A stretch of 56,610 nt of DNA from Fragilariopsis cylindrus CCMP1102 (GCA_900095095.1 FMBT01000081.1:1-56610), one strand, 5' to 3'. Shown: positions 1-12,301, counted from the first letter of the stretch. Made by a program: numbers and translations. The notes: a model not told the origin generated them from the sequence alone.

Positions 1-142
1 ACCATATCTTTCGTTCTTGATATACAGCTGCTAATGCTGCAGTCATAATAACGATTTCAGTAATAATAATAATTGGTAGTACAATTGCTGAGAACATAAT
101 CGTAATAATACATAGTAACAGTCCAATAATTATCCACATCAT
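1..142 (-). CDS. Membrane protein, partial (cut by window edge)
   Basis: On the minus strand an ATG at 142 opens 47 codons without a stop up to the window edge. The peptide is very hydrophobic: it starts MMWIIIGLLLCIIT and continues through Ile/Leu/Val-rich sequence to a charged end (YQERKIW). This suggests a signal anchor or two close membrane segments at the N-terminus of a longer protein that continues outside the window. No family can be named. The call rests only on the open frame, the hydrophobic pattern and the repeat-rich, leader-like sequence upstream (GATT/GAAT repeats at 145-195). It could be a chance open frame. Confidence 0.35.
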   Translation of the reverse strand, partial: MMWIIIGLLLCIITIMFSAIVLPIIIITEIVIMTAALAAVYQERKIW

Positions 143-658
143 CGTGATTGATTGATTTGTGATTGTGATTGTGATTTTGAATGAATGAATGAATGACTTG
201 ACTTGAATTGAATTGATAACAAAATAAAATAATCACAACAGAATCTGAATTTTTATTGATCGATTATGTTGTTCAATCGATGATTTCCACTTGATTCACG
301 CAATGCTTGTGTACGGTGTAGAGCTTATTTTTCTTTCGAATAATTCTTTCCGACCTTCGGTGCATATAGTGTAGACGATGATTTATGTCAAGAGTTTAGT
401 ACATCTTCGTTTTGACCTGTTGCTATGTTTTTTTTTTCTTGTCTTTTTTTTCTTGAAGATTAAAACATAAGATTCTTTGATCTTCGCGTTAATTCTGGGA
501 ATACTGTAATCAAAATCGAAGAGAAAGACTAAAAAATGCTTTTTTTGTTTCGAACGGTAGTATCATACTACTTCAAGTATGTTACCTAGCCTATTATAGG
601 ACCTTAGTATGTACGTACTGTACGTACATAAGTATCACATTTTTTTAATGAAAAGAAA
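143..658. other. Intergenic, no gene seen
   Basis: AT-rich spacer with short GATT/GAAT repeats near 145-215 and T-runs near 428-455. A short palindromic stretch (tacgtactgtacgtac) lies at about 611-627, just before the acetyltransferase gene. It probably holds the promoters of two divergent genes, but no specific site can be assigned. Confidence 0.4.
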
Positions 659-2638
659 ATGAGAAAAAAAGAGCATATGAAGTTGAACATAATATCCACC
701 ATGGTGATTTCTCGTACAGTTGAAAGTATTGACACCAATCAATTGTATCGTACAATGAAACTGCCACTCGCAGCCAAAAGTCATAGTAACAGCAGCAAAA
801 ATCTTGATGATATCAATGCTAATGATGGCCGAAATCGAAATCGAAAAAGAAAGAATTTGGAATTATCATCATCATCATCATCATCGTCGTCGTCATCATT
901 ATTAATGCATTTTCATAAGAATATTCAACGATTCTTGATAATAATATCATCATTCAGACGACGATATCAACATTATCGCTCTAATACTACTACTACTAGT
1001 ATCAGAAGTTCCTTCTTCCTTCTGCGACGCTCTTTGTTATTGGTGGGATTTCTACAGCTACTGTTTTGCTGTCATAGTAATAATGATGGTTCTTTCTTTG
1101 TATCCGGTTGGCAGATGAAATATATATCATCGTCGTATCAAGTCAGAAGATCATCATCCAGGATACCTTCTGCGACATCAGTAATTCTTTCGACGACAAC
1201 GCACTCATCGATATTTTCATCATCGTCATCGTCATCGTCATCATCATCGGAACTTGCAGCATCTGGTATGGATAGTAATGATAGTGATGATCATAGTGAC
1301 GTTGTTCTTGGTGTCGAACCACAGGAAGACGTAGTAGTAGTAGTAGTAAAGAACGACAAATGGCGATCAAATCTACCTCGGGACATGTACGCTTCACCAA
1401 AGTTATGGGAATCTCATACCGAATTTCTATCCTTTATGGAACAATTTGACATACTTGACGAAGAAGAAAACGAGAGCAAAAACAAGAACAACAACAAACA
1501 TGATGAGGATCAGGATCATCTTTGGGAACAAGTTAAATTAGAAGCATTATCATCTCTGAGTACGGAACCAGAAGCTGGACCACAATTATATCAAAGTATA
1601 TTATCACAAGGATCATTAGTAGAAGCTATCGTTAGTACTATTGCTCGTACGTTTATGAAAGCTCATATATAAAGCATCTTTTGCATGCTGCTTGTATCAT
1701 GTGCTTACCGTATTTTTATTTGTCTGCTGCTGTTGTTGTTGATCTAATATTTCGTCTCTTGACCTTTTTTTTTCCTCTCTCTCTTACTTTTTTAATTATG
1801 CATATAATAGACGAAGTCGAAACTGAATTAATTACAGCAACTGAGATAAAAAAATTATTCTTGGATGTGTTAACGGAGGAAGATGAGAAATCGATACATT
1901 GTGACGTCATTGCTGCTGCATATCGTAGCCCGAGTGTACAACTTGCAATGTTGGCTATTTTGTTTCAAACTGGACTACATACATTGGTTTGTTATAGAGT
2001 TGGTCATCGATTATGGCAAAATGATCGTACAGGACTAGCAAAATATCTTCAATCGGTTGTTAGTAAACATTACAGTGCAGATATCCATCCCGCATGCACT
2101 ATAGGTCAAGGTATATACTTATGTACGGCAGCAGGTGTAGGTAAGACAATAATAACCCAGATATATGTGATTGATATACGAAATTGCTAAATCTACGATA
2201 TTGAAACCAACTGTTTTTAAATCATTCTCTCTCAAATCAAAACATTTTACTTATCTCTGTCTCTCTTTTTCGAATTGCTTATTTTTTATGTTTACAGTAA
2301 TAGGTGAAACGGCAACTATCGGCAATGATGTGAGTATCTTACACGGAGTTACTTTGGGTGGTACCGGAAAGGAATTAGGTGATCGCCATCCGAAAGTTGA
2401 ACATGGAGTAGTATTAAAAGATTGTGCTACTATTTTAGGAAATATAAAGGTTGGTACAGGAAGTCTGATAATGGCAAAATCAATTGTAACGAAACCTGTT
2501 CCACCTCTATCTATTATGAGAGGTGTCCCGGCAAAGGTTGTAGGAACTAGAACCCTTACCGAAGATGCATTCGATAGTGACCTAGAAGAACATTTAGCAT
2601 TCAAGTATCTCGACGAATGGAAAAAATTACAGGAATAG
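659..2638 (+). CDS. Serine O-acetyltransferase-like protein, catalytic residues replaced
   Basis: Exons 659-1646, 1811-2140 and 2298-2638 join in frame (552 aa; introns 164 and 157 bp, both GT-AG). The first 240 residues are low complexity (Ser runs) with a hydrophobic patch (about SLLLVGFLQLLFCC), so the true start may be later and a targeting signal may be present. Residues from about 295 match the CysE N-terminal helical domain, followed by the left-handed beta-helix: ADIHPACTIG, then GVVIGETATIG, LHGVTLGGTGK, GDRHPK and MRGVPAKVVG. CysE makes O-acetylserine from serine and acetyl-CoA in cysteine synthesis. The LDHATG motif, which carries the catalytic His (H158 in E. coli) and a serine-binding Asp, reads LCTAAG (Cys-Thr at 2122-2127), and the Asp of the RDPA motif is Ser (1927-1929). 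GDRHPK and the DIHPA Asp are kept. The fold is confident; activity as a serine acetyltransferase is doubtful. Confidence 0.85.
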
Positions 2639-3046
2639 CGGTAGGAATTATAATGTAAAGGCAATGCGGAATCTAAAAAATAATTCTAAAATATGATATT
2701 ATATATAATATAATATACTCGAATACTACTACCACAAAAACTGCGAAAATACTAGTATTCTTCTTTAAAAAAAATCGTTCTTTTATTCGATTAACGATTC
2801 ATCCATTCCCGAGTACGCACCTAGTTTTGTCGAGTCAATGAAATATAATATAATAACGCGTCAGATTCATTCGTATCGATGCATGCATCGCACGTGATGA
2901 AGCGAAAAATTTTTGTCTTCCTTCATTCCGAATTACAGAAAATAAATAATTCGTGATCATTAAATCAATCGTAATATACACAGTAAACATAAAGCTTTGC
3001 TTAGGACGTATCCAACTATACAACTCATATCTATATTATTGACAAC
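2639..3046. other. Intergenic, no gene seen
   Basis: AT-rich spacer between two plus-strand genes, with TATATA stretches near 2700. It should hold the 3' end of the acetyltransferase transcript and the promoter of the Mpv17 gene. No site is specific enough to call. Confidence 0.4.
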
Positions 3047-3793
3047 ATGGTGAAAGTGCATATTATTCTTTTAAGTCTGTTCGTTTCAGTTACGAGCGGC
3101 TTTCAAGCATCACCGATCAAAACGAAAAGAGCAGGGATAATGACAAGTACGACGACGAGGACGGCGACGAACAGAAGGCATTCTAGGATATCATCGACGC
3201 TTAATATGATTGTTCCTGATCCTCAACAAGCTTGGACGGCCTATAATGACGCACTCATAACCAGTCCATTACTAACAAAGAGTGTAACCGCTGGCGTTAT
3301 TTTGGGTGCCGCCGATCTGGCGGGGCAAGCTGTACAAGACAAGATTAGTGGAGATGAAACCGAAATCGATATTGCCCGAACAGCTCGTTTTGCCTTTTTT
3401 GGGTTAGTACTACAGGCACCGTGGAATCACTTCTATTATCAATTGTTGGATGGGAGTATCCCTCCAACTGCCGAACCTTGGACGAGTACTACCGCCATCA
3501 AGACAGCAATCGATCAATTCATTCAGGCCCCAATTTTTACTGTTATAATTTTTGCGTTCCTAGGGTTTTTGGAAGGAAAGAGCGTCGAAGCTATTAAAAA
3601 CCAATTAGATGAGGACTATAAAGATACAATGGTTGCAAACTGGAAATTATGGGTACCAGCTACAGTAATCAATATTGCATTTGTTCCACCTATTCTACGC
3701 GTTCTTTATTTGAATTGTGTATTTTTCTTCTGGTCCATCTTTCTTTCACTCAAACTCAACAAAGAAGAAAGCAATTCAGATTCATCGATATGA
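3047..3793 (+). CDS. Mpv17/PMP22-family membrane protein, probably plastid-directed
   Basis: Single-exon gene, 248 aa. Residues 1-18 form a signal peptide ending TSGF; the Phe after a small residue resembles the diatom plastid-import junction and is followed by a basic stretch. The rest matches the four-helix Mpv17/PMP22 family of organelle inner-membrane proteins: W-x2-Y-x2-AL with SPLLTKSVTAGVILGAADLAGQ, then ARTARFAFFGLVLQAPWNHFYYQLLD, then IDQFIQAPIF, and the C-terminal signature NWKLWVPATVINIAFVPPILRVLYLN. The family is linked to membrane channels and organelle stress. The exact transport role is unknown, and plastid location is inferred from the leader only. Confidence 0.88.
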   Translation: MVKVHIILLSLFVSVTSGFQASPIKTKRAGIMTSTTTRTATNRRHSRISSTLNMIVPDPQQAWTAYNDALITSPLLTKSVTAGVILGAADLAGQAVQDKISGDETEIDIARTARFAFFGLVLQAPWNHFYYQLLDGSIPPTAEPWTSTTAIKTAIDQFIQAPIFTVIIFAFLGFLEGKSVEAIKNQLDEDYKDTMVANWKLWVPATVINIAFVPPILRVLYLNCVFFFWSIFLSLKLNKEESNSDSSI

Positions 3794-4041
3794 AAGGGCA
3801 TTAAAGATCATATTACAGTAGATAAGTATGTAATAGAAATGTCTATACTATTATTACTGCCAACTAGATTTTTATTAATATTCTTCATACAACTTGATCA
3901 GAGAGATCGATTCATTCATTCAGTCCTTCTCAGTAGGATTTTAATGGTGTTATCACATACTAATCGCCGGTACTTTTCATCCTATTACTACTACGTGTAC
4001 CTATGGAATTTATGGACACTGTCGATGACCACTTAATATTT

Positions 4042-6854
4042 TTATGCCCAAGCGCCTTCTGGGCTATTATGTGGCGTTGGGGTCGGCGTTAGACTAGCTT
4101 TGTCTGCGATAATTCGATCGACTTTCTCTTGGGGTTTCAATTTTTCAAGCAGTTCTTTGACATCAATCGCTCCACTATGTTTTTGTTGAAGATTTTTATT
4201 GTTGTGATGTTTATTATTGGAACTCTGGTTAGAGACTCGTTTTTGTGAACAGTAGACTTGGAATAGCCGATATTCAAAGTCTTCTTTGCCGTCATCACCG
4301 AGGAGCGTCCAAATAGTTCCACCCGTTCGATTGCTGTACTCGGTATCATCTCTTGGGTACGCGTATCGCTGCTGGATTGAAATCTGGGTGCTGGTAGATT
4401 GTATCTTGGGGAACTGTGGACCACTGACCTGCCACTTACAGACCTTTCTTGTTTTGATTTGCTTCACTTGAATATGAGCAAGATGAGGAGGAAGTCTACC
4501 CTTTCTAGTAAAGACATAGATTCCCTCTGGAAATTCAACGAATGGTGGGCTAATAATGTGATTGCCTTCCGTGGCAACAACTTGAATCGTCAAATGTGAA
4601 GGAAATTGTTGACTTCCCCGAAGGCTTTCAAAGATAGCTTTCGCATCGTTTTGTTCCAATCGAGGCTCGGCGTGATCAGAAGCTTGCTCCTTCTGAGGTG
4701 GCAAAAAAGGATCACTAACAGCAACTAGTTGACCACCCTTAGCCTTCTGAGGTTGTTTTACCTTTTGCCCGCCATAAGCGGCCTTCTTCCGCTGTCTCGC
4801 TAGTTTTCTGCGCAGGGAACGAGCTTTCGATTTCGAAGTCCACTTTCTCGAATCAAGTAGAACACCCATGTTGAAAGCTTCCGCATCGTTTTGATCTAAT
4901 CCAACTGGTTGCATGCCCTTATGCTTCTTGTTTCCGTCCTTTATTTCCTTCAAAAAGGGATGGGGCAGTCGTTGATGTTGCTGTTGATTTCTTTTTCGAG
5001 AACGAACAGGTGCTGTTGATGCCGCTTCCCCAATATCAATAAGACAGCGACGACCGCTTCGATTAGTACGACCAACGGCGTCTCGCAAAAGATGAGCGTG
5101 TAGTCTGCTCTCATCAATGAAGGGAGACGAATTGATGACGCCAACAGAATTCTCGTCATATTTGACATCGACTCTTCTTTCTTTTGTATGCACCGAAGTA
5201 ACAAATCCAACACCTCCCCGGCTTGTCGAAGAAGGATCAACCCTGACGTATGCCCCCTTGGAGAAGATATCGGTGGTGAGTGGAGGAGGAGGCTTCGTAG
5301 TGGCGTGCGATGGAAAGTTGCTGGTAAGTTCCTTTGGAGAAGACTTCGTTTTGAATTTAAGCCCTTCTTTCGTCTGGATAATATTTCTGGTAGATCGTAG
5401 CCAATATTCATAGCCAAGCCCATCCCAATGGAACGAGGCTAGTGAGTTCAAAAAGTTTTGTGTAAACTGATCAATCTTCTTCCTTTCGGCTTTTGGAACA
5501 AAAGGACAGGTCTCCAAATGACTGTTGTTCTCGCTGTTATTAAAATATCTATACAATGCATCTAGTTTCCTCGCGAAGACTAACGATCCTTGCGGTCGAA
5601 TAGCGACGGGGACGCAAAGACAATGCTTGCACCGCATTCCAACTTGACCAACAAATGCGTGCACGTTTTTGGATCTGCACAAAGCGACGTCCTCGGAGCT
5701 CCTGACAGAATAAGAAGTGAATAGAATAGAAAAATGAGATGAAGCACAAATAATAGTATCGATCAAATATCGTGTCAGACATAATTTTGGAAAATATCCA
5801 AAACGAAAACGAAACAAAGTAAATACTTACGCTTCGAAAAATTCAAATTGTTCCCGAATCAAACAGATATAACTACTGGGATTAGCCTCATCAAGAGGTT
5901 TGATAAATTCATTCTCCAAATTACGATGAGGAACGTTCCTTGTAGTATGCGAGGCGATTGGGGATGGTATAGGTAGAACGGCAGGAAATCGACTATTCGT
6001 TCGGTACATTGGTGGCAGAAGTCCATTTCCACTACTTGCCGGCGATCCTGTCTTAATATCAGAGAATATAGTAAGACTTGTTTCATTCTTCTTCGTCCAC
6101 GCTTGTGCTTTTGCTTGCGTTTCCCTGGCACTGATAGACGAGGTGTCTTACTTGCACTTGATGTTAGAGCTTTCATCGCAGATTTCAACGCGGGAGAGTG
6201 ATTATTAGAAAATCGTGAATTCAATTTGGTATTCGATGATAATTTGTCAGCGAAGGGAAGTCGCAATGGTTGCACTTTGACATCACTAGCAAATGAACCA
6301 CTTGTAGTAGCAATAGTAGCAGCAGTAGCATCTCTAATAGAAGCGGGCGTTAGATCGTAAAACCCCAAAGGAGTGAGGGTTAGATCGTAAAACTCCGAAG
6401 GAGTGAAGGGAGATAATGACATTCTCTCCTTAATCCTCTTCTTCAATGGTCCAGTCGTAGCCGGTGTAAACCCTACAGCAGTAGAATAAGAGTGAGGTTG
6501 ATGACGTTTTAGTCCCGGTGTTGTTGTACTTCGTTTATGTTCATCCAAATACGATCTGAAGTAACGGTCATGTTGATCTTCCACTATCTTGTTGCTGTTG
6601 CTGTTATCGTCGCCGTCGTCTATCTTAGTCTGAGCCTGTGCCAAGAATTGAGATTTTTGTGGTGAGAATTCGGCATCAGCGGTGTTGACGATTTGTTTGG
6701 TCTTCATCGTCGTCAAAACCGATGACGACGATGATGTGATAGGCTTCGTTTCGTCTAAGCAAGATGAAAGAAATTCGAATCCAACAGCAACACGATGTAC
6801 ATTTGTTTGGACTGTGGTCTTGGTCCCAGTTTTGGGGTTTTCCTCCTCTTTCAT
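4042..6854 (-). CDS. Unknown 859-aa protein with a short Cys/His cluster
   Basis: Three exons (6854-6152, 6047-5831, 5701-4042) join in frame through GT-AG introns of 104 and 129 bp; each junction restores the only open frame. Residues 1-300 are Ser/Thr-rich, basic and probably disordered (KRKQKHKRGRRR lies inside intron 1, so it is not translated in this model). A conserved-looking block spans the second junction: REQFEFFEA, SSEDVALC, VGQVGMRCKHC and HLETCPFVP. It gives a possible Zn-binding Cys/His group of a type I have seen in many diatom proteins of unknown function. A later block (GAYVRVDPSS...GVGFVTSVH...VDVKYDENSVG) resembles a small Tudor/SH3-like barrel, which is inference. The C-terminus is Lys/Gln-rich with no membrane segment. 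Probably nuclear; function unknown. Confidence 0.8.
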
Positions 6855-7723
6855 ATATTCTTCTTTATTGACAACAGATGTGTAGTAATACCGTCGTTCA
6901 CTCGTTCTTCAAACGGGAAACTTCTATCCAAATTCATATTTTGTTCAGCCATTCTTTGTCCTATATTATTGTAGATGGATTGATTCGATTCAGTTCAGTT
7001 GATTCGTTAATGAGGTAAAAAGATCACAACGGGAAGACTCGTACCTGAGATATTATTCGTGGTGTATGATTTCCGATACGTAGTGCAAGTTATGCTATAA
7101 AAGAGCGAGATTCGTCAGGCAGAATATTGCAAAACAATGGATTTTTTGTTCTTCACAATATATGTTGCTAATGAAATAAATAGACAGCGGAGATTAGCTT
7201 TTTTATGACACTGAGTGGTGGTGCAGTACAGCTTTCTCCGCTAAAGAATACATCTTTACGCGGTTGTTGATAAGTAGCAAGAATGCTATTGTAGGAGAAG
7301 AAATGTCGTTAGATCTTGTCTTGCCAACGGTTTTTGTTGTGTTTGCTTATTATCTTGTCGATGCATATTTTTGAGTTTCGTTTGTGTTGATCGATCGATA
7401 TTATTGAATATGAGATATTGAGATTTTTTTTTCAGTCGTATATTAGTTATTTTAGTTCCCGTATCATTTTTTGATGTTCAATTTTGGGGAGGGGTCAAAA
7501 TATAAAAAGGGTTTTTTGATGTCAACGAAAAGGCATCGCGATAGTCATTTATTTGGAAAGTGCGAAGCTTTTTTTAGTTAATTTGAAATTGTGTCGTGGT
7601 AATAATAGATTGTCATATGACGACAATAAAGATAAAAGGTACGAGCAGATACGGTACATTTTGTGTACGACGAGAACAGAAACCAACAACAATACCATAC
7701 AAATTAATAATAAAACGGCAATA
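6855..7723. other. Intergenic, no gene seen
   Basis: AT-rich spacer between divergent genes, with T-runs near 7427-7434 and no convincing open frame. The A-rich, repeat-poor sequence just before 7724 looks like a diatom 5' leader. Confidence 0.4.
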
Positions 7724-7950
7724 ATGGACGGTTCAGGTTATTCTTCAAAAATATCACGTAGTGGCGGCCGTCATCGGTTTGGAATGGTAGATCGTTTGGT
7801 GGCGGCGATATTATTGACGAAGAAACTGTTTTCGTTGGATCGACAACAACTCTGGTGACTATTTGTTTTTTACTCTCAATGGGATTTTGTATTGGATTTT
7901 TTCAAATCATTATGCAAATCCACAATGTATGGAGATGTCCACTGCCATAA
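7724..7950 (+). CDS. Small single-pass membrane protein with a frame break
   Basis: ATG at 7724 follows an A-rich leader and opens a Gly/Ser/Arg-rich start (MDGSGYSSKISRSGGRHRFG). In that frame the peptide stops after 44 residues. From about 7783 the next frame continues sensibly as SFGGGDIIDEETVFVGS and then a hydrophobic helix (LVTICFLLSMGFCIGFFQII) before a stop at 7950. Adding one base near GGAATGG would give one 75-aa protein: basic start, acidic linker, one membrane helix, short tail. No family is recognised. Either the break is an assembly deletion or only the 44-aa frame is real. Confidence 0.45.
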
Positions 7951-8848
7951 TGATGGCGTTTCGTCGTGGGCATTTGGTGTCCCTGAGCAGTAGCAAGGAC
8001 AAGGCACACCACAATAACGAAAAACTAATCTGCTGCTACATGCGATGCATGACCCACACACGAGAATGAAATGGTCAGATATATACATATATATATATAC
8101 TTGTTACGGACGATATTATGCGGAAAAGAAAATGCAATGAAGTCGAGAGTTATCGAAGGAAAACTTCTTACTATTTTCAGATTATACATCAATTATTAAT
8201 CGATGTATAGGATGATATTATTGTGCGATATTAATATTCTTACTTCGGAGCGCTGATACATAATTTAAATGATGCAAGAATCAAGAGGGGTACTGTTTAC
8301 TTCGAAAAAAAATGAGCTCCCATTTCGAGACCATGAATGTATGTTCTCATTTTCAAATATCCTGGCTTTTTCTTTTTAAGGTATATTATGATTTACACGT
8401 ATTCATTCTATATTCGAAGAGGATGGACATTGAATGATACGTTATATACTGATGAACAACAATCCTGTGCCTTTTTTCTAATCGTCTATCGAAATATAAG
8501 CAAAGATAAAGAAGTAGATCATAAAGAAAATCAGAATTAAGAACAGAATATAGGATATTGTTACTATCGTGCTATCGGATATTAGTTACTATATTGTCTG
8601 AATCGAAGATTAATTCATATCGATTTTCTTTTTTTGGTATTTTTTCATCACGCTATTAGTTATATTGTCTGAATCGAAGATTAATTCATATCGATTTTTC
8701 TTTTTCTTGGTATTTTTTCATCACGCAAGAACAAGGAGAAAGGATTCATTATTTTTTTTCCAAGTCCATGAACTTCCGCCTGAACAACAGTAGCAAAAAC
8801 AAGAGAGAGAGAGAGAGAGAGAATACAATTTCATAGAAGTAGTAACTA
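7951..8848. other. Intergenic with a local tandem duplication
   Basis: No gene seen. It holds a 73-bp tandem duplication at 8581-8726 (listed separately), an AT repeat near 8079-8097 and a GA repeat near 8803-8821 just before the 3' end of the capping enzyme gene. Confidence 0.4.
8581..8726. repeat. Tandem duplication, two copies of about 73 bp
   Basis: Copies at 8581-8653 and 8655-8726 both run from ATTAGTTA through TATTGTCTGAATCGAAGATT and a T-rich stretch to TTTTTTCATCACGC. They differ by a few bases and small indels in the T-runs, so this is a recent local duplication. No coding role is seen. Confidence 0.85.
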
Positions 8849-11654
8849 TTATCGTTTTGGCGATTGTCCCTGCTGCTTTCGTTTTTGATGATCCAGTAAT
8901 TGTTTCATCATTCCACTCAAATCTTTGCGATACGTATCACGTTGTCCTGGTGGGATACTCATTCGATACTGCAATCCTCAGTTGTTAAACTCTCCGACAA
9001 TTCCAGTAATGTACCCAAAACGGTACTACAGGATGCAATGCAATTGAGCACAAAACACAGATGGGAAAGTGTGAGTAATTGATAGATTGATTGGTATGTG
9101 TTAATTTCAAGTTATTGTGCATGCAGCATAGTTTTCTTCCTAATGCCGATTTTTCAATTTTTGCTACTTACGAAATATGATTTGGAGCAACCTTATCGGG
9201 ACGCATCGTCAAGTAGTACCATTCTCCCGATAATGGATCAAAACCCACCTCAGCAATGTGAATCCTAGCGTTCGTTTCCAATTTATCCGCCTCTAGACGG
9301 AAACGTTCACTCGCTGGTAATTTGACATACCGTGACATATCTACCGAAGTTTGTTCGTTACCCATCACTCCGGTAGTTAATGGATCGTCGTCATCGTCGT
9401 CTGCACGACGATGATTGTAACCACCATCGGCCATTATCTGCACATCAATCGTAACAGTATCAAGGTACTTCCACTTTAACAAGTTCATATCGGTCCCACA
9501 TTTATACGGGAGGTTGGGCTTAATCAACACATAGTTCAATCAAAAAGTTAACACACCAAGACAAAGATGATAAGATAAAAAAGCAGTAAAGTAAGAGAAC
9601 ATGGAAAATTTTTAAGAAAGCGCACAGAATGAAACAAAAATTGAAAAATTAAATGTATTTTTGGCTAATAATTAAGACAAATACGACGACAAGAATACAG
9701 AATAGCCGTTCTATCATCAGATCTATTTAAAACGAATATAATGTCTATAATTATTCTTACCTGAAAGATAATCCCGTCGGTCAAGTGATGATGGACGGGC
9801 AATCGACGATAGGATCGAAATCCTTTTTCTTCTACCACGTGACTTAACAAATCGACAATTTCTGTCCGTTGAACGAAGTTTTTTCGGACCAACGGTAGGG
9901 CGATACTTAAATCGGCAACAGAAGAATCTGCAAACATATCCCGATTAGCCGTGGGTGTTCTAAAATGGCATTTCCTCAAGTGCTCGAGTCTTTTCTCAAA
10001 CGGCAGATGTAATACGGCCGCGGTTGGTCCAATGGTCAACACGTCAAAGACGATGAACAATGGTCGGGCTTTGTGTTTATTGCCATTTCCCCGGTGCATA
10101 ACGACTTCCCCGTCGAATACGGTTCCCTTTTAAACAGAAAGAAACAAATTAGAATTGCTGTTGATAATGATATTGTACAGCAGTGATTCGATAATTCGTT
10201 ATTACTGTAACCACTACTTACCGGTTTTATTAATGGGATAACGGACGCCATCGGTTCTTCGCCTCCAGTCCCTTTATTGAGTGGTATGGGTTGCTTACCC
10301 CGCATGGCACGATCGACTAAGACAACAGTATCACCCGTAAAGACCATAAAGTGTCGAACACCGTCCGTTTTTTCGCTTAGGAAATATTTACTACCCCGTT
10401 GGACGTCTTCAATGTTATGACGGGAAAAATTGACAGGCATACATCCACAAAACTTCGTATTCGATACAGATGGAGAAGGTGTTTCATTAGGATTCGCCAG
10501 AGGTAAGTATCCAACTTCAATGGGTTGACCGGTTTTGTAGGATGGACGAGTGTCCATAAACTTTCTGAGTGCACCGCACGTCGCCAGAGCAAGTTGTACG
10601 GCTTTCTTGTTTGGATGATCTTGTAAATATTCTTCTACGTCGACCGTCTCTTCTAATGGATTGATCTGTTGTAGTATCCACCACAATTGTTTTGCCAGAT
10701 TTTGTGTCTCCCTCGATATCTGTTCAGGAGATTCGAGATTAATTAGATTCAATAAAACAGGAGCCTGTAATTCCATTTCAATTTCATACACGACATTCTT
10801 CTTCGATAAATCATGCTTGGACGTTGATGTAACTTCCGTCACATCAATTTGCCATCCCATATTCGTATCCTTCCGTTTGTAGGATCTTCGTCGTTTCACT
10901 CGATGTAAAGTCCATCCTGGTGGGATCGTTGTTACATTCGGATCGACGATCTTTTCGGTGGCTAATCCGATCCGTAAATCATATTTTGCAGCTGGTACGA
11001 TCAGATCTCTTTGGACTAATTTTTCTTGTATTCCATTTGTCCCGGTTTGGTAATAACTGGATGTTCCGCATCTACAAGGCCCGGAAATGAAACTCTTCGA
11101 TCACCCTGATATCCAGCAAACACAGTCTCGACATATTCATGTTCGACCAAATTTTGTTTGATCTCTTTATTGTTTTTTGTTACGACGCCCAAGGCCGATG
11201 ACAGTGGTGACGCCTCTGATAAGCCCGCTTGAGTCCAACCTACGTAATTACTACGAGAGATACCACTCACCATGGATGGTGGCTCAATTCCTCCTGGTGG
11301 AGCTGCACCATCGAAGGCTTGTACGACCTTACCCTGGATCCGTTTTATTCCACTTGACGTTACACGTCGATTATGGACTTTTAAAATCCCAATTCTGACT
11401 TCAATTTCACAAAATGGTTTCGTATATGGTTTATTATTATTACCACCATTGTACTTTCGTGCTGTGTTGCGGAATTGTGTTAACAACATTTGGAGAGTCA
11501 TTTCGGGATTATCGGTTTCGACAAATATGGGTTCTTTAAGCCACCGCTTGGATCACCATGTCCATTTGATTTGGCATTCGCTGCCGTCTTTTCATCTAGT
11601 TTCGATTTCTTGGCCATCAGGCCACTAATATTGAGGCCACCTGGTCGTTTGGAC

Positions 11655-11656
<2 letters not shown>
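8849..11656 (-). CDS. mRNA capping enzyme: tunnel-type RNA triphosphatase fused to guanylyltransferase
   Basis: Exons 11656-10222, 10126-9761, 9518-9172 and 9025-8849 (introns 95, 242 and 146 bp), about 775 aa. The N-terminal half has the paired acidic strands of the metal-dependent triphosphatase tunnel fold: FCEIEVRIGIL near residue 75 and YEIEMELQ near residue 265, with basic strands DLRIGLATE and RRRSYKRKD between. The C-terminal half has the guanylyltransferase motifs: SEKTDGVRHF (the Lys that carries GMP), TVFDGEVVMHRG, LTDGIIFQP and LLKWKYLDT, ending in a helical, Gln/Lys-rich tail. It would remove the terminal phosphate from nascent mRNA and add the GMP cap in the nucleus. Three frame breaks (near 11536, 11022 and 8973) each need one added base. 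The product is very clear, and loss of this essential function is unlikely, so the breaks are probably assembly errors. Confidence 0.88.
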
Positions 11657-11688
<32 letters not shown>

Positions 11689-12301
11689 TTTCTTGGTTCG
11701 TTGTCAGACCTGTAATGGAGACAAATCAGAGTGCTTGATTGATTATAGTTCTAAACTTCGTTACAACTTTTTGATTTCAAGAGAGTGACATGAAATGTGG
11801 CTCTCCATCGACCCAACTTTCATTGCATTGCGGTAATAGCAGCCTTCCTATTTTAGATCTCATCCTCGTTCATCGTTCTATCTTGCCTTGCCTGTCGCCT
11901 GTTTCAGGGGTAATAATTTTAGGTTTCAAGGTTGATTCGGGGGCATAATGCTAGCTGGAATTTAAAAGGGGGTTAGTTATGACAGTAGTGTCAAGTGACT
12001 GTTGTTCCCTACTTTGAACCTGAACTTGATGCCAATACTGTACTGTTCTAGTCCATTGAACATGATATTGTAGTACTATTAGCTAGCTACGTAGAGCTAC
12101 GGTAGGCTACTATTATAAAGTGGTCACGTGAAAATTTCTTCGGGTATTGATTGTATTGATAAATTTCTGTAAATTATTGCTCTCACTCATTTTAACACAT
12201 AACATCATCACGCCGACATACTACTATCATAACTTCTCTTATATTTACAACCATTCCATTGTCCATATCTATAAGCACAACTAAACAAGCAATCATTAAG
12301 A
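11657..12301. other. Intergenic between divergent genes
   Basis: Starts with a (GATT)n repeat at about 11657-11690 next to the capping enzyme start, then AT-rich sequence without an open frame. Probably a shared promoter region. Confidence 0.4.

Noticed and set aside
8849-11656. Viral origin of the capping enzyme
   Set aside because: Four GT-AG introns' worth of structure and host-like composition argue for a host gene; the layout alone does not prove transfer.
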